From contig JBCAMK010000002.1 of NCBI GenBank assembly GCA_038503065.1, positions 3,100,001-3,164,000 on the forward strand: a stretch of DNA of 64,000 nt, written 5' to 3'. Under the pieces are notes generated by a model that was not told the origin of the DNA, did no database searches, and saw only the letters and a program-made list of their open reading frames with translations. The stretch is from Paragyromitra xinjiangensis (lineage: Eukaryota > Ascomycota > Pezizomycetes > Pezizales > Discinaceae). Positions 1 to 10,464 of this stretch are shown here, in pieces. Each line of letters opens with the position of its first letter. Positions within the stretch are counted from its first letter, which is position 1. Both the position numbers and the translations under genes were made by a program.

Positions 1-76
1 GCGAACAGGGTTATGCGCAGTATATTTCACGGATTTGCTAAGCTGTCAACTTTCTCGGCCAAAAACCCCTGTTCGC
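1..76. repeat. short inverted repeat (76 bp hairpin)
   Basis: The first ten bases (GCGAACAGGG) are the reverse complement of bases 67-76, and the match extends by about one base. The two arms enclose a 56-base spacer. It may be a small palindromic element or the remnant of one cut by the window edge. No target duplication can be checked because the left flank is missing. Confidence 0.4.
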
Positions 77-110
77 TATCAGACAGGATTCGCCGCACCC
101 CGTGAACGAC

Positions 111-271
111 TATACTGTATAAACTCGTGAAAATTGATCTGGCGCTAGTGAAAAACTAAACCTAATAGAGTAGGATGGCTGCAGCTGGCCCCATTTCCCT
201 ATATAAGCCACGAAAAAACCTGCCGATCTGGGGATAGCGTCAGGTCGAATTTCACGAGTTTATACAGTATA
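111..271. mobile_element. MITE-like element with 24-bp terminal inverted repeats
   Basis: Bases 111-135 and 248-271 are near-perfect inverted repeats whose outer end reads TATACTGTATAAACTCG on both strands, differing only by one extra A. The 161-bp unit has no coding frame. Ends in TA and the small size fit a Tc1/mariner-type miniature element. The exact duplication is ambiguous because the ends are TATA on both sides. Confidence 0.7.
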
Positions 272-556
272 TGTAGCTATGGCAGAACAAAGCCTGTGAA
301 ATAAAAAGCGCAATAAAAGACAACCCAGTGTCATGTCGCGATATTATTATTATTATGAATTATTATGAGTTTGTCATAACTAGAAAATACTAGCTACGAA
401 AGGATAGGCCTAGGGGGGTATTCATCTTACGGTATGCGATGTCACGATATCCCATAGCATACATGCATATGTACATGTAGTTCTGTTCTATAACTCATAA
501 TCAAGCACCTGCGGCTTATATATTTTCTGCTACATTCAGGTCGTATTTTAAGAGTA

Positions 557-683
557 CTTGTGGGCTAGGATAAGAACCTGAAAACATGGGCGGTAAATTT
601 GTATGGCGAAATATCCGTGCACCACTCCGTAGAACACAAAACCACACATCCCATGTTTTCAGATTCTTATCCTGGTCCACGAG
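557..683. mobile_element. MITE-like element with 34-bp terminal inverted repeats
   Basis: Bases 557-590 and 650-683 are inverted repeats matching at 30 of 34 positions, with a shared core AGGATAAGAA. The 127-bp unit is non-coding and would fold into a long hairpin. No clear target-site duplication flanks it. It is unrelated in sequence to the other small elements in the window. Confidence 0.65.
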
Positions 684-1002
684 AGGTTTATGTGACCCGC
701 ATAGCTAGGATCGAGGCTCAAAACCATGTATGAGAAGTCCAAAATCTCCTAAGATTTGGTTTCGCTGGTCAATGCCCTCCTCCCAACTGGCTGATCTTCG
801 CTTTTTCTACTGGTATGCATTTCTGTGCGGACCCAGTTTAGTCCGGAAATAGTCCGGAAACGTCATTTGAATACGAAATGTAAACTCCATGCAGGCTATC
901 CCATCCGATCAGACCAAGGCCCTCTTACAGTTTGTATTGATGAGTTAGGGAGAACACTTGGCATTCACTATCCAATCGAGCCCACATGCAGCAGCACTAG
1001 AG

Positions 1003-1181
1003 TACAGTCGTATCTTGCTATACCGAACCTTCACATACCGAATCTTTTGCTGTAACGAATGGATTTGGCCAGACCTTTTTTTTCCTTCACAGTGCTACTC
1101 TATAGGTATTGAATTTGCTGTAATGAATAATTTGCTATTCCGGTGGATTGTGCAGGTTCGGTACAGCAAGGTACAACTGTA
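1003..1181. mobile_element. MITE, Tc1/mariner-like, TA-flanked
   Basis: Inverted arms at about 1001-1034 and 1150-1183 match at 30 of 34 positions. The ends read TA-CAGT(C/T)GTA(T/C)CTTGC on each strand, so the CAGT...ACTG unit (1005-1179) sits between TA dinucleotides at 1003-1004 and 1180-1181. TA duplication and CAGT termini are typical of Tc1/mariner and pogo families. The interior is short, AT-rich and non-coding. It lies about 330 bp upstream of the EF-1beta start codon. Confidence 0.75.
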
Positions 1182-1344
1182 CTACATATATCTTATGCTG
1201 GCCACAAAGAAAACTTTGGCGCACAAATCTCGGCAGTCACGTCCCAAGGGAGACGCGTTGCTCAAATTCCGTGCCCGACCTTTGATCACAATTTGGGTGA
1301 AGTGGGGTTGGTGCCTGGCAACGACCCACACAAGATGACCCCTC

Positions 1345-1505
1345 CAAAGAAAATTCCCCCACCACTTTTTTACCCCTCCTCCACTTCCCATCCACGCATA
1401 AAGTATCGTCAATACCCCTCCTCGCGCATCAGCCTTCATCGTCTCCCAACGAACATATTAATCGACCATATTAACTATTCTTGATCTCTAATCCTCCAGA
1501 TAGTC
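1345..1505 (+). promoter_or_regulatory. CT-rich promoter tract of EF-1beta
   Basis: The sense strand from about 1345 to 1500 is strongly pyrimidine-rich (repeated CCCCTCC, CACTTCC and CTCCCA blocks) directly before the start codon at 1512. Such CT blocks are common in promoters of highly expressed filamentous-fungal genes. Assignment as promoter or leader is inference from position. Confidence 0.4.
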
Positions 1506-1511
1506 TTTAGA

Positions 1512-2871
1512 ATGGGTTTCACTGATCTCGCTGCTGATGCTGGCTTGACCGGTATGTTTTACTTTTGGCCATACTGAACAAAAGGGCTAACTGGTTTCTA
1601 AAATTCCAGTTCTCGACTCTTGGTTAGAGACCAGGAGCTATATCACTGGGTAAGTTCAGAATTCACCTATTCTCACCTCTTTTCTTCCTTCCTATAATGC
1701 TCTGTTCAAACATTGGACGGTCCGAGAACCTGGTCCGCAGTTGATCAACCGTGTTTTTCAGCACGTGATTTGCCTTGTTTCAAGTATATCCCGAATCATG
1801 AAACTTTTTTTGGTTGGTATTTGAGAGATGACCTAGTGCTGCATGGTCTAAATGGCTTAACCATATTCCTTGTTTTTTTGTCTCTTCACTTCGATTTTTC
1901 GCCGTAAATGTTGCTTCCCTAATTAACAGCTTGATTCTAATATTTTTTTCATACTATAGGACCTCTCCTTCCCAAGCTGACATTGCCGTCTTCAACGGTG
2001 TCTCGAAGACCCCTGAACCCGCAAAGTACCCCCATGTTGCCCGTTGGTATAAGCACATCGCATCTTTCCAGGATGATTTCAGCACTCTGCCTGGTGATAC
2101 CTCCGCCCCTGCATCTACCTACGGCCCTGAAACTGCTCCTGCTGCTGTTACCCCAGCCGCCGCTCCGGGAATAGAGGAGGAAGATGACGAGGTTGATCTC
2201 TTTGGATCTTCTGACGAGGAGGAGGATGCCGCGAAGGAGGCGCTTACCAAGAAGAGATTGGAAGAATACGCTGCCAAAAAGGTAAATCTTTACTGGGATT
2301 ATATTCCCAGAAAATTGTAACTAACATAGATGCAGGCGGGCAAAACTAAACCAGGTATGGCCCTTTGACACTTAAGTACCTTTTATGGACGCTGCTTGAC
2401 AATAATGTTCATTTAGCTGCCAAGTCGATTGTCACTTTGGATGTCAAGCCTTGGGATGATGAGACTGATATGGTTTGTCCTCGTCCATCCCATGCCAAAA
2501 TCGAACAAAAGTTTATTCTAACTTGCATCAGAAACAATTGGAGGTGAATGTGAGGGCCATTGAGAAGGGTATGTATCACCCTCGTTCTATCTTCAATTAG
2601 GGCTAGGACACTTATCTAATGCCTTATTTCACAGATGGTCTTGTCTGGGGTGCTTCTACCCTGGTCGCCGTTGGCTTTGGAATCAAGAAGCTGCAGATCA
2701 ACTTGGTCGTCGAAGACGAGAAAATCTCCCTTGACGATTTGCAACAGGAAATTGAAGGTGACGAAGATCATGTTCAAAGTACTGATGTAAGCTCTTCTCT
2801 GCCCTTTCCCATATCACACAACGAGCTAACATATTTGGGGAATCTAGGTTGCTGCTATGCAAAAGTTGTAA
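1512..2871 (+). CDS. EFB1: translation elongation factor 1-beta (eEF1B alpha)
   Basis: Guanine-nucleotide exchange subunit of the eEF1 complex, recharging eEF1A with GTP in the cytosol. Eight exons: 1512-1551, 1610-1649, 1960-2281, 2336-2354, 2417-2472, 2532-2568, 2635-2786, 2848-2871, giving 229 aa, normal for the family. The N-terminal part shows the GST-C-like helix region ([21 protein letters not shown]). A Glu/Asp-rich linker ([20 protein letters not shown]) follows. The C-terminal exchange domain has [39 protein letters not shown] and the ending VAAMQKL. Exon 4 is only 19 nt, and intron 2 (310 nt) is unusually long for this genome. All splice phases are consistent. Identity is very secure; exact junctions are predicted. 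Confidence 0.95.
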
Positions 2872-3239
2872 ACGGAAGGTGTACTAAAAAAAAGCAAGCA
2901 CGCATCTGAGGGGAAATCTTTGATAGTCGGTAAACTTGTAAGGTTTCTTTACCCTTGGTAAAGCTTCGATAGAAAAATTAAGTGCTCTGGCAAAATGTTC
3001 CTGTAGAAAACTTTCACACATTTGTCAAATGCGGCCCATCATATATCATGGCATAGGTGCTTTATTAAGTTCCTCTGTAGTTTTCCTCTCAGAGAAAGGC
3101 ATCCTCGGTAGTGTGGCGGTATCCAGTATTAGTACTGCCATATAAAAATAATTATCCGCACGCGAAGCTCGCCCAACTATATTTCCAATATCGTACAGCG
3201 TGAAGTCTTGCTCGTCCCTTGTCATCCGCTTGACAGTGT
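2872..3239. other. intergenic, convergent 3' ends
   Basis: 368 bp between the stops of EF-1beta (+) and EMC5 (-). It should hold both 3' UTRs and polyadenylation signals. Nothing else is recognisable. Confidence 0.5.
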
Positions 3240-3703
3240 TTATTCGTTGTTCTCCTTAACCCACCTGACAAATTCCGCCCTCTTCCCCTAAATCACGAAA
3301 GCGATCAGCTCATAATATTCGTCTTCCTCTGTGGTCTGGATGGAACTGACTCGGATATCCAAGAAACCCGACCTCTCTTCTAGGTACCCGTATGGCCCAC
3401 TCCCCCGTTCCCGCTCAAGTTGTCCACTCCAGACGGACCATGAGATCGGTTTCAGCTCCTGGCTGTTGTTGAGTACTATGCCGACGCAGAGGAGGAAAAC
3501 TGAGACTAGTGTTTCTAGTGTCACGTCTAGAGGAAGACTGTTGTCGGTGGAAGTTGATATGAGGGAATGCTCATAAGCGGAGTAGCAGCTATGGGCGGTC
3601 AGGAAATGGGCAACTTAACTGATGGGTAAAGGGGAAAATACGAGTGAATCAGCATAAGCGTAGAGACACCAGTTAGTGCTAGAGATTTTGTTGAGGTAAA
3701 CAT
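3240..3703 (-). CDS. EMC5: ER membrane protein complex subunit 5 (EMC5/MMGT family)
   Basis: Subunit of the ER membrane insertase complex. Three exons on the minus strand: 3642-3703, 3351-3588, 3240-3287 (115 aa). The first hydrophobic segment begins at the start codon (LALTGVSTLMLIHS), followed by the family signature CYSAYEHS across the first junction. A second membrane segment is TLETLVSVFLLCVGIVL, then the conserved LKPISW, LEERSGFLDIR and the tail KRAEFVRWVKENNE. The frame stays open through intron 2 (3288-3350), so a single-frame reading would give a false C terminus. Splicing it out restores the expected charged tail. Length and two-TM topology fit the family. Confidence 0.88.
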
Positions 3704-5064
3704 AGCAAGAGATTAAATTGAGGAACGATTAAGAAAGTAGATAAAAAAACATGTGGCAGGTTGGGAAGGAGAATCTTGAATGTAAAACGTGTTGTCCACT
3801 CCGGCTGGGTTCCTGCTGAGAAAGCTTGGCGCTAGGGCAGATCTCGCCTTCGTGCTACTCTCTTTACTAATGGACTGGTCACATGATCAACTTAGTGGGG
3901 GTGAGACAGCGTTTATCATTGAAAATCAAGCAGGACGAATGAACAGAAACCATCCCACAGCCTGGTATTAGGTTACTGCCTAACCAAAAAAATTATGTCC
4001 ATGGTGGGAGCGGGTGTGGGGTGAGCTAGTAAGGAAACGGAGAGAGCCATGATTTTTTTCATCTTGCTGTTATGACTATGAGCTGGTGAATCATGGTCTC
4101 AATCCTTTACTAATTTAAACGCGGAGGCTGTCATGTTGCGATTTCAGTTCTAGAACTACAGTCGCGTCAGAAAAGTCCTGACACCACTGGAGAATTTAGG
4201 CCACAGCTTCCGCAGTTGATCACAATAAAAAATAGGAGGATATTATTTAGCACTGTAGGATTTATAGAACCTACTCTTTTTTTATTTGTCCTCCAGGTTG
4301 CTTCCTGCGACTGTTTAGTCGCAGCGCCGAATTGACAAGGGTGCTAGGACTTTTCTTACGGGGCTGTACATGTCTCACAAGAGGGAAGGAACTAGACCTA
4401 CTTGCTACCATCTACGGTTTCTATGCTGCAAGAGCCTGTATACTCATACAGCAATAAAGTCTTCATTCGCTCCAATTAATGTAATTTTTACTTTAAGCCC
4501 CTGGCACTCTATGAGCTATGGAAATTTTATAGGTCTCTCATGCCGTAGGATGAATACATACCCTCTTAGGGTCTATCCTTTTGTAGCTAATTTTCTGGTT
4601 ATAATAAACTCATTATAAAAATAATAAGAAACGTTATAGGAGGAAATTATATCCGGTCCTAGCATATCCCGATCCACTGTGGTTAATATGTTGGGTAACT
4701 GTGGATTGCTGTGGAATATAGCTTTGCGAACGAGCCTAACCTTAGTCTTATCACAAGTGACAAAAGCCTTATTAGCTTAGAAATCACCAATAACCGACAT
4801 ACTGATCCCATCTTATAGCCACAAAGCTTGGTTTGGCTGAAGCCCAAACCAACCAAAGCTACATGAGAGAAATCACTCGTATCCCATGCAATAAAACCTT
4901 GTGATTTTTTCTTCCCAGGTGAAATAAGAAATTTTCGTACACATCCCCGAAATATTTGGTCCTTTAGACAAGGCAATTAACTGAGAACCACTTGAAACAT
5001 TCACGAAAGAAAATTCAAATTATTTCATTTTTTTCTATACCACACCCAGAGCCCCTCTCACAGC
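3704..5064. other. intergenic region, 1.36 kb
   Basis: Upstream of EMC5 and downstream of RPL17, both on the minus strand. It contains the miniature element at 4157-4368 and otherwise AT-rich sequence. No supported gene was found; the short frames have no family resemblance. Confidence 0.5.
4157..4368. mobile_element. MITE, Tc1/mariner-like, TA-ended
   Basis: Bases 4157-4184 and 4341-4368 are inverted repeats matching at 23 of 28 positions. The terminal motif is TACAG(T/C)C(G/C)CGT, followed by the shared core AGAAAAGTCCT. The 212-bp unit is non-coding. TA at both edges with CAG termini is the Tc1/mariner pattern. The termini differ from the element at 1003-1181, so it is a separate family. 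Confidence 0.7.
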
Positions 5065-6183
5065 TTACGCAGCAGCAGTTTGCCTCTGCTGTTGTCCCAA
5101 AAATCTACCCCTCTGCCTGGAGTTCAAGTGAAGGACCGATTTCTCCTCAGCCTTCTGAACAGCCTCCTCGGCTTCAGAAACAATAACTTCAATGTGGCAA
5201 GGGTTGGACATGTATGGGTTAATCTAGCGATATCAAACACGCTGTTAGCGAACACGAAGAGCACTATAAAGAAGAAGTGTGTGTGGGGTTGCATACGCGG
5301 CCATGGGCACGGTAAGTTCTTCTCCTCTGCTTAGGGGCCTGGTTGACTTGAATATGGGAGATCAAGAGGTTGGAAGTATCCAGGCCCTTGGTATCGGCAT
5401 TAGCTTCAGCGTTGCGAAGCAGACCGAGAAGGAACTCGGCGGACTTCTCGGGCCAGCGAGCACGAGAAACACCAAACTGTTTGCCTATGCCAATGTAGCT
5501 GTTAGCTTACTAAATGAAATGAAAGCCATATAAATAGATAGAGCAATCTCAGTGTGATAAAAGTAACCGCAATGGTGGAAGCCTGCTAGGAACAGGGTAG
5601 AAATGAAACTAGGAATAAAGCGGCAGATAAAGCAAGAGGTAGCAGAGCGAAAATCCGTCGAGCAAATGATGCTGCGAGTCCGCTCCGCTCCATCGGAATT
5701 CCATCCGGCCAGCTCAATGATATCCTGAAGCTTTCCCCACCATTCGCCTCTACCAACAATCACCCATTCGCAGTCCCTCCACATGCCAGATTTGTATATC
5801 CACACCATTCAACGGAACAAAACCCACCTTGAGCAGATCTTCCGGTACTTCCAGCGTACCTCCTCATAGGGACGGCCTCCTTGTGCTGCTTAACGTTCTC
5901 TAGGAAAGTGATGGCGCGAGAGAGCTTCATGCGGTTGATAGCTTGAGCGGTTTCGCGGGTGTTCTTGAAGGAAACGCGAAGGAAGGAGCCGCGGGACTTC
6001 GCGGACTTGGCCTCGTTATTGGGGGTGGCAGCGTAGCGAACCTGTCATCACGAAATTAGCTCCAACAGCTTTTCCCATGTTTCATCTTGCCGATTTTGTC
6101 TGAGAGGATATCTTATTCCTGCTCCGAAATCCCGGACCAATTCCAATAGAGGAAGAAACGGAAACAGGAGGGCAACAAACCAT
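5065..6183 (-). CDS. RPL17: 60S ribosomal protein L17 (uL22)
   Basis: Large-subunit protein lining the nascent-peptide exit tunnel. Four exons: 6181-6183, 5828-6041, 5297-5484, 5065-5223 (187 aa, normal length). The first coding exon is only the ATG, followed directly by a GT donor; exon 2 opens with [19 protein letters not shown]. Further signatures are [52 protein letters not shown] and [16 protein letters not shown]. Intron 2 (5485-5827, 343 nt) is long; I looked for C/D-box snoRNA signatures in it and saw none. Codon use and conservation are typical of a highly expressed gene. Confidence 0.93.
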
Positions 6184-7637
6184 TGTATCTAATTATTTCG
6201 CTGGGAGAGAGGTTGGGTGGTTGTCTTGGTGTTGGTCGTTAGTATCGTGATCATAGTTCTGGGAAATTTTGGTGGGGATTGCTGGGGCGTGTGGTGTGTG
6301 GGACTGTTTTCAGTGGTGGGGATGGTTACTGCCCTAGCCAAGTCCACAAGAAAACAAGCACCACATAGCAACACGCAGAATCACTCGACTCATGCTGATC
6401 AGTAAACTCTAGTGCTGGATATAATGAACTCTCTGTGGTGTCCGAGTTTCAGTGTATAGGAGTACTCCAGAAGAAACCTCCGGTTTTCTTCCTCGCTTTC
6501 CGGCGAGATCTCGTCTTCACTACTCCCTCCCTATCGCTACGCTTTGATAACGGGTGCTTGGTCGCGTTCTTGCCCAAGGGCCATATTCTAGGACCTTCAC
6601 ATATCTGCTTCCTGCCAGATTTACTTCATTAAAATAGAGTCCAACAAATGATTTGCACCAGTATTTCCAGTCAACTGAGTCGGAATCCTTTTAATAGGGT
6701 TCGTTTAAGTTCTCGGCTAAGTTATGCCTCTAGTTTTCATCCTTGACTTTTCCCATGCTTGAGTATTTCCTGCAGTCTCTCTGTACCCTAGTTACCACTT
6801 GCGGCTAGCCACTTTATTTAACCTGTAAAACACAGTTGAAAGTAGCTCGGTAAAATAAATAGCATGCCCTACTAGCGAGAAAATAAAGTCTGTTCGGTTC
6901 GGTACAAGCAATGCAGAGTAAAGCCTCAAGGACAGCGAACTCCTTTATTTCCTATACGTCCCAATTCACAAGAATATATCTTGCTGTAATCATACGGAGT
7001 CCTCCCACTTCTTTTTATTAATTCTTTTGGCTATAGCAAGAAGTGGAGGTCCGTTGCTTTGTACCAAACCGAATCAACTTTATTTTTTGGCTATATTTCT
7101 TAAGACGGAAGTGAACACCAATCACGATAATGTGACACGTTTGGGCATCCAAGTGTGCCTTAGGTAACTTCGTCCAAGTAGATTTGCAGCGATAATAACT
7201 TCTCGCGCGTTGCGACATAGGAGAAAGATTATAATCCTACGACATGCTCCCCGCGCCAGGATCTTTCACTCAACTCCACAATAGGTGTAGGTGGTATTGT
7301 AACTTCAGTGCCAAAAAGGGGGATGCGATTGGTACAGCATTTTTACAGTATTCTAAAAAATGCTGGATTAATTCCGCAGTGCTACGGGATTTATCAGCAA
7401 ATGCAGCAGCGCTCCAGAATTAATACAGCATTTTCTAAAAATACGGTAGTAGATCCACCCCATTTTTTGGCACTGTTGTAACCGTGCAAGCGCGGGAAGT
7501 TATTCTCGTCTCAATTTTTTCCAAGCGAACCCTATTCCATACAAACGTAAAAAAATCACCCAACACGAGAAATCATCGCATTCTCTCCACTGAAAAAGAT
7601 TACAGGGGAAAATATGTCAATCACTTGCCAAAACTGC
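6184..7637. other. intergenic region, 1.45 kb
   Basis: Upstream of RPL17 and downstream of the phosphodiesterase gene. It contains the inverted-repeat element at 7306-7475. Short frames on both strands show no recognisable protein family. Confidence 0.5.
7306..7475. mobile_element. MITE-like element, hAT-like ends with flanking direct repeat
   Basis: The ends are inverted repeats starting CAGTGCCAAAAA on each strand (7306 inward and 7475 inward). The 7-base direct repeat TTGTAAC occurs at 7297-7303 and again at 7476-7482. With one more base on the left the repeat is 7 of 8, close to the 8-bp duplication of hAT transposons, whose termini often begin CAGNG. A pogo-type origin is the alternative. 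The 170-bp interior has its own sub-palindromes around TACAGCATTTT and no coding capacity. Confidence 0.65.
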
Positions 7638-8538
7638 TTAGAGAGTACGTGCGGCCAAAGGAACCCACTCGTTAATTGGTTTGTCGGTCGGGACCTATCA
7701 TTCACTCCTTAAATCAACGGACTTCGTTCAGGCACGAGAAAGTAGCTCACGGAGCTAGAACCCCGATTTCAGTCCCAATAGACAGATCACTCACCAGAAT
7801 GATTTTTCCACCCTCCCAACCATTCATGGTATCCTCTAGTTTACTTTCGCAGCAGCTGCTTGAGCATGATATTCCAATGTTGGCAGCGATGACGTCATGC
7901 TCCATCGCCCTAGAGATTGCCTCAGGGACGGGCCAGAGTTTTGAGTAGACGAGAGAAAGGTGCGGAATAAACTTTTCGTTGGCCCATTTCTCGCTTTCCT
8001 CTTCAGACTGGCCACCAAAGGAAAACTTTTTGCGACACTGGATAGCAAGATCCAGAAGAGAGGGGGTACGTTCGAGGTATAGAGTTCCGCGCGTAAAAAA
8101 GGTTTCTCTAAAAAGTATTCTGAGAATGCGTGATGGAATAGTAATGATATGAGGCTAGATGACCAACCCAATCTTCATGCATGAGAACACAGCTTTAGGA
8201 AGATCACTGACAGTGATGCTATTAATAACCGTTTGTGGATCAAGATTAGGGGGAACCTCAGAGGTAAGAGTGACATGAGGCCGAAAATCAGGGACCTTCT
8301 CATTACCGAAATGGGTGGGGATGGTAGTAGAAATGAGGCGAATGAGGGCAGCCTCGACCGGGCTTCCCTCAGGAGGACACAGCCAGACAGAAGCTAACAA
8401 ATTCGAGAGAATTAGACCATCAACGGAAACACGCAATGGGAGATCATATAACGGCTTTAAACTTACAACCTGATATGATGTGATGTTAGCAAGAAATTTC
8501 TCGAAAAACTACAACGAGAAAAGAGACTCACCACCCAT
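7638..8538 (-). CDS. CPD1: 2',3'-cyclic-nucleotide 3'-phosphodiesterase (2H family, Cpd1-like)
   Basis: Predicted to open the cyclic phosphate of ADP-ribose 1'',2''-cyclic phosphate left by tRNA splicing. Four exons: 8532-8538, 8168-8393, 7795-8119, 7638-7694 (204 aa). The two catalytic HxT/S motifs of the 2H phosphoesterase fold are clear: RPHVTLTSE (His42, Thr44) and FIPHLSLVYS (His131, Ser133). N-terminal SVWLCPPEGSP and the C-terminal strand GKIILVPTDKPINEWV also match the family. The start is a 7-nt exon (ATGGGTG). This is the least certain part, chosen because it restores the short N terminus usual in fungi. The last exon is reached through a GTGAGT donor inside an open frame. Confidence 0.85.
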
Positions 8539-9107
8539 AGTAACTTACTCACAAACTGATGTATGAGGACAGGCTAGTTGGCAATGGCAATGGCAATGAA
8601 GAAGGCAAGAGCAAAAAGTCGGAAGATGGGCTGATATGACGGTTTGGTGCTGCGGGGCTGCGGGGCAGATATGGCGAGCATCAACGGAATTTGCCGCACA
8701 AAGTTTTAGCTCCAACCAGACTATTGTTTGCGGAATCGCCTACTATTGATCAAGTACAGTAAAATTTAAACTGGTACTATAATATATCGACTAAGACTTA
8801 TTTATACCTCCGATACATAGCTCAAAGAATTAGGCATTTAGCGGCCCCCCAAGGGCACCGCCTCGTCCCAGGGTTTAGTGCACCTGCAGAGAGAGACTTT
8901 ACGATATGACTGAGAGTTATCTGGTAGTGTGTTTTTGGGTATTTTCTGAGCTAGCTACCTCCAGCGCTTGTAACTTTTTTTGCGTTCCCCTGTCTAATAA
9001 ATTGGTAATATTCTTAGAACTTGCAATGATAGATATATTCGATACTAAGAGTTACCTAGGCCAAGAAGGATAAAATCATATGAGAGAATGCAAGCCTTGT
9101 TGATACT
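8539..9107. other. intergenic region, 0.57 kb
   Basis: Promoter side of the phosphodiesterase gene and 3' side of the uL15m gene. A short GGCAAT triplicate lies near 8579-8597. No gene is seen. Confidence 0.45.
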
Positions 9108-10115
9108 TTAAAATAACCTGTTCTCTTCCTTGGCCCCCTTCTTGCCTCCCTCTCCCGCCGTCCGCGCACCTGCACCAATCCTTTTCGGTCCCGGTAGCTT
9201 CCAAAACAGACTAGGAGACTCTCCTTCCTTAAGTGTGTCTGAGATATAGCCTCTGTGTTTTGGGTCTCTATAATACTCGATATCTTTGCGAGCGGTAGGA
9301 TTGGCCAACCGGGGCTGTATCTTGTAGAGATGTGGGTAAACGACAGACTTTATGCCATCCTTAGTAAAGTAACGAGTTGTAATTTTGCCACCAACTGCTT
9401 CGATGGCTTTGATAGCTTCTTGTGAGGCACGAGAAACAGTGATATTGATTGGAGTTTTCAATTGTTCCTTTCCCTAGAGGGGGTGTGAGATTTCCTTTCC
9501 CAAGCGGGGATAACGAAAACAGCAAATCGGTTATATTTACCTTTGCGAGGACCTTGACACCATCTTTGGGAGTTCCGTGAAGGCAACGGGATTCAACAAG
9601 CTCCTTCAAAGTAATCGGTTTCGACGGATCGAGCCGACCCTGATCGATCCAGCTCTGTAGCCTGTCCAGATTCAATGGTGACATGACCGGGGAGAAGCTA
9701 TGATCGACTCAATTTCGTTAGCCGTTGCGATGCATATTCGAGAGGTGGCTGAAAGACATTCTTTCCAAAGGACATACTTGTTGACCCATCCTCTCGGCCC
9801 ATGCACAATCGCTATTGGCGTTTGTCCACCCTCAAAGCCTGCTGGAACTGATCCGTGCTGCTTTTGGCCTTTATGTCCTCTCCCAGAGGTTTTACCTTTC
9901 CCAGATGAAGCGCCTCTTCCTCGCCGGATACGTTTGTTGTAGGAGGCAGGAATATTTTGTAGATCGGATACGATGGAGACAGATCGGCATTGCTGGTTCC
10001 GGGGTTGATGATGTAGGGGAGCGAGGAAAGGCACAGGTAAAAGAAATTGAGGAGACGAAGACGAACGGGCGAGAAATGCTCCCATAGCACGAGGGAAAAC
10101 CGTAAGAGGAGGCAT
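9108..10115 (-). CDS. MRPL10: mitochondrial large ribosomal subunit protein uL15m
   Basis: Bacterial-L15-type protein of the mitochondrial 54S subunit. Three exons: 9778-10115, 9541-9697, 9108-9473 (286 aa). The N terminus is a basic, serine-rich probable presequence (MPPLTVFPRAMGAFLARSSS). The L15 core follows: RIRRGRGASSGKGKTSGRGH, KGQKQHGSVPAGFEGGQTP and, across intron 1, FSPVMSPLNLDRLQSWID. The later family segment PINITVSRASQEAIKAIEAV sits at the start of exon 3. The C-terminal extension (YRDPKHRGYISDTLKEGES) is typical of fungal proteins. It is head-to-head with eIF4E, 349 bp apart. Confidence 0.92.
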
Positions 10116-10464
10116 TGTGGGTGGTGAGCTACCTCTAGAAATGTAGGACGTTAGAAAGTCACGAGAAGAGAATTAAAGAGATCAATATGATTGTGCAACC
10201 GCCCCACCAACTCTCCGCGGCTGACATAATCATCGGGCCGATCGGAGAATTCTACCTAGAACGGTTTCGCTCCAGGGCCGAAAGAGAGTTTCAGAGAGCC
10301 CCGCCTTCAGATCCTTCACAATCACTGTAGCATTCAGCCCAAGCTTCCAACTCCCAACTTCAACCCTCACGTTTGAAGAAATAACACCAATAGTCAACCA
10401 GCTTACCTCCCTATCTCTGTTTGATACCTAATTCCTACCTTGCTATTCTTCATCCGCCGCTATA
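10116..10464. promoter_or_regulatory. shared divergent promoter, uL15m / eIF4E
   Basis: 349 bp separate the two start codons, which point away from each other. The eIF4E-proximal half is CT-rich on its sense strand. Shared control of two translation genes is inference from layout only. Confidence 0.4.

Noticed and set aside
825..1484. Overlapping short plus-strand frames before EF-1beta
   Set aside because: They run through the miniature element at 1003-1181 and the CT-rich promoter and have no family resemblance.
1650..1959. Possible snoRNA in the long EF-1beta intron, since the animal gene hosts some
   Set aside because: No convincing C box (RTGATGA) with a D box (CTGA) pair was seen.
5485..5827. 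Possible snoRNA in the long RPL17 intron
   Set aside because: A lone CTGA-like site without a proper C box; not enough to call.
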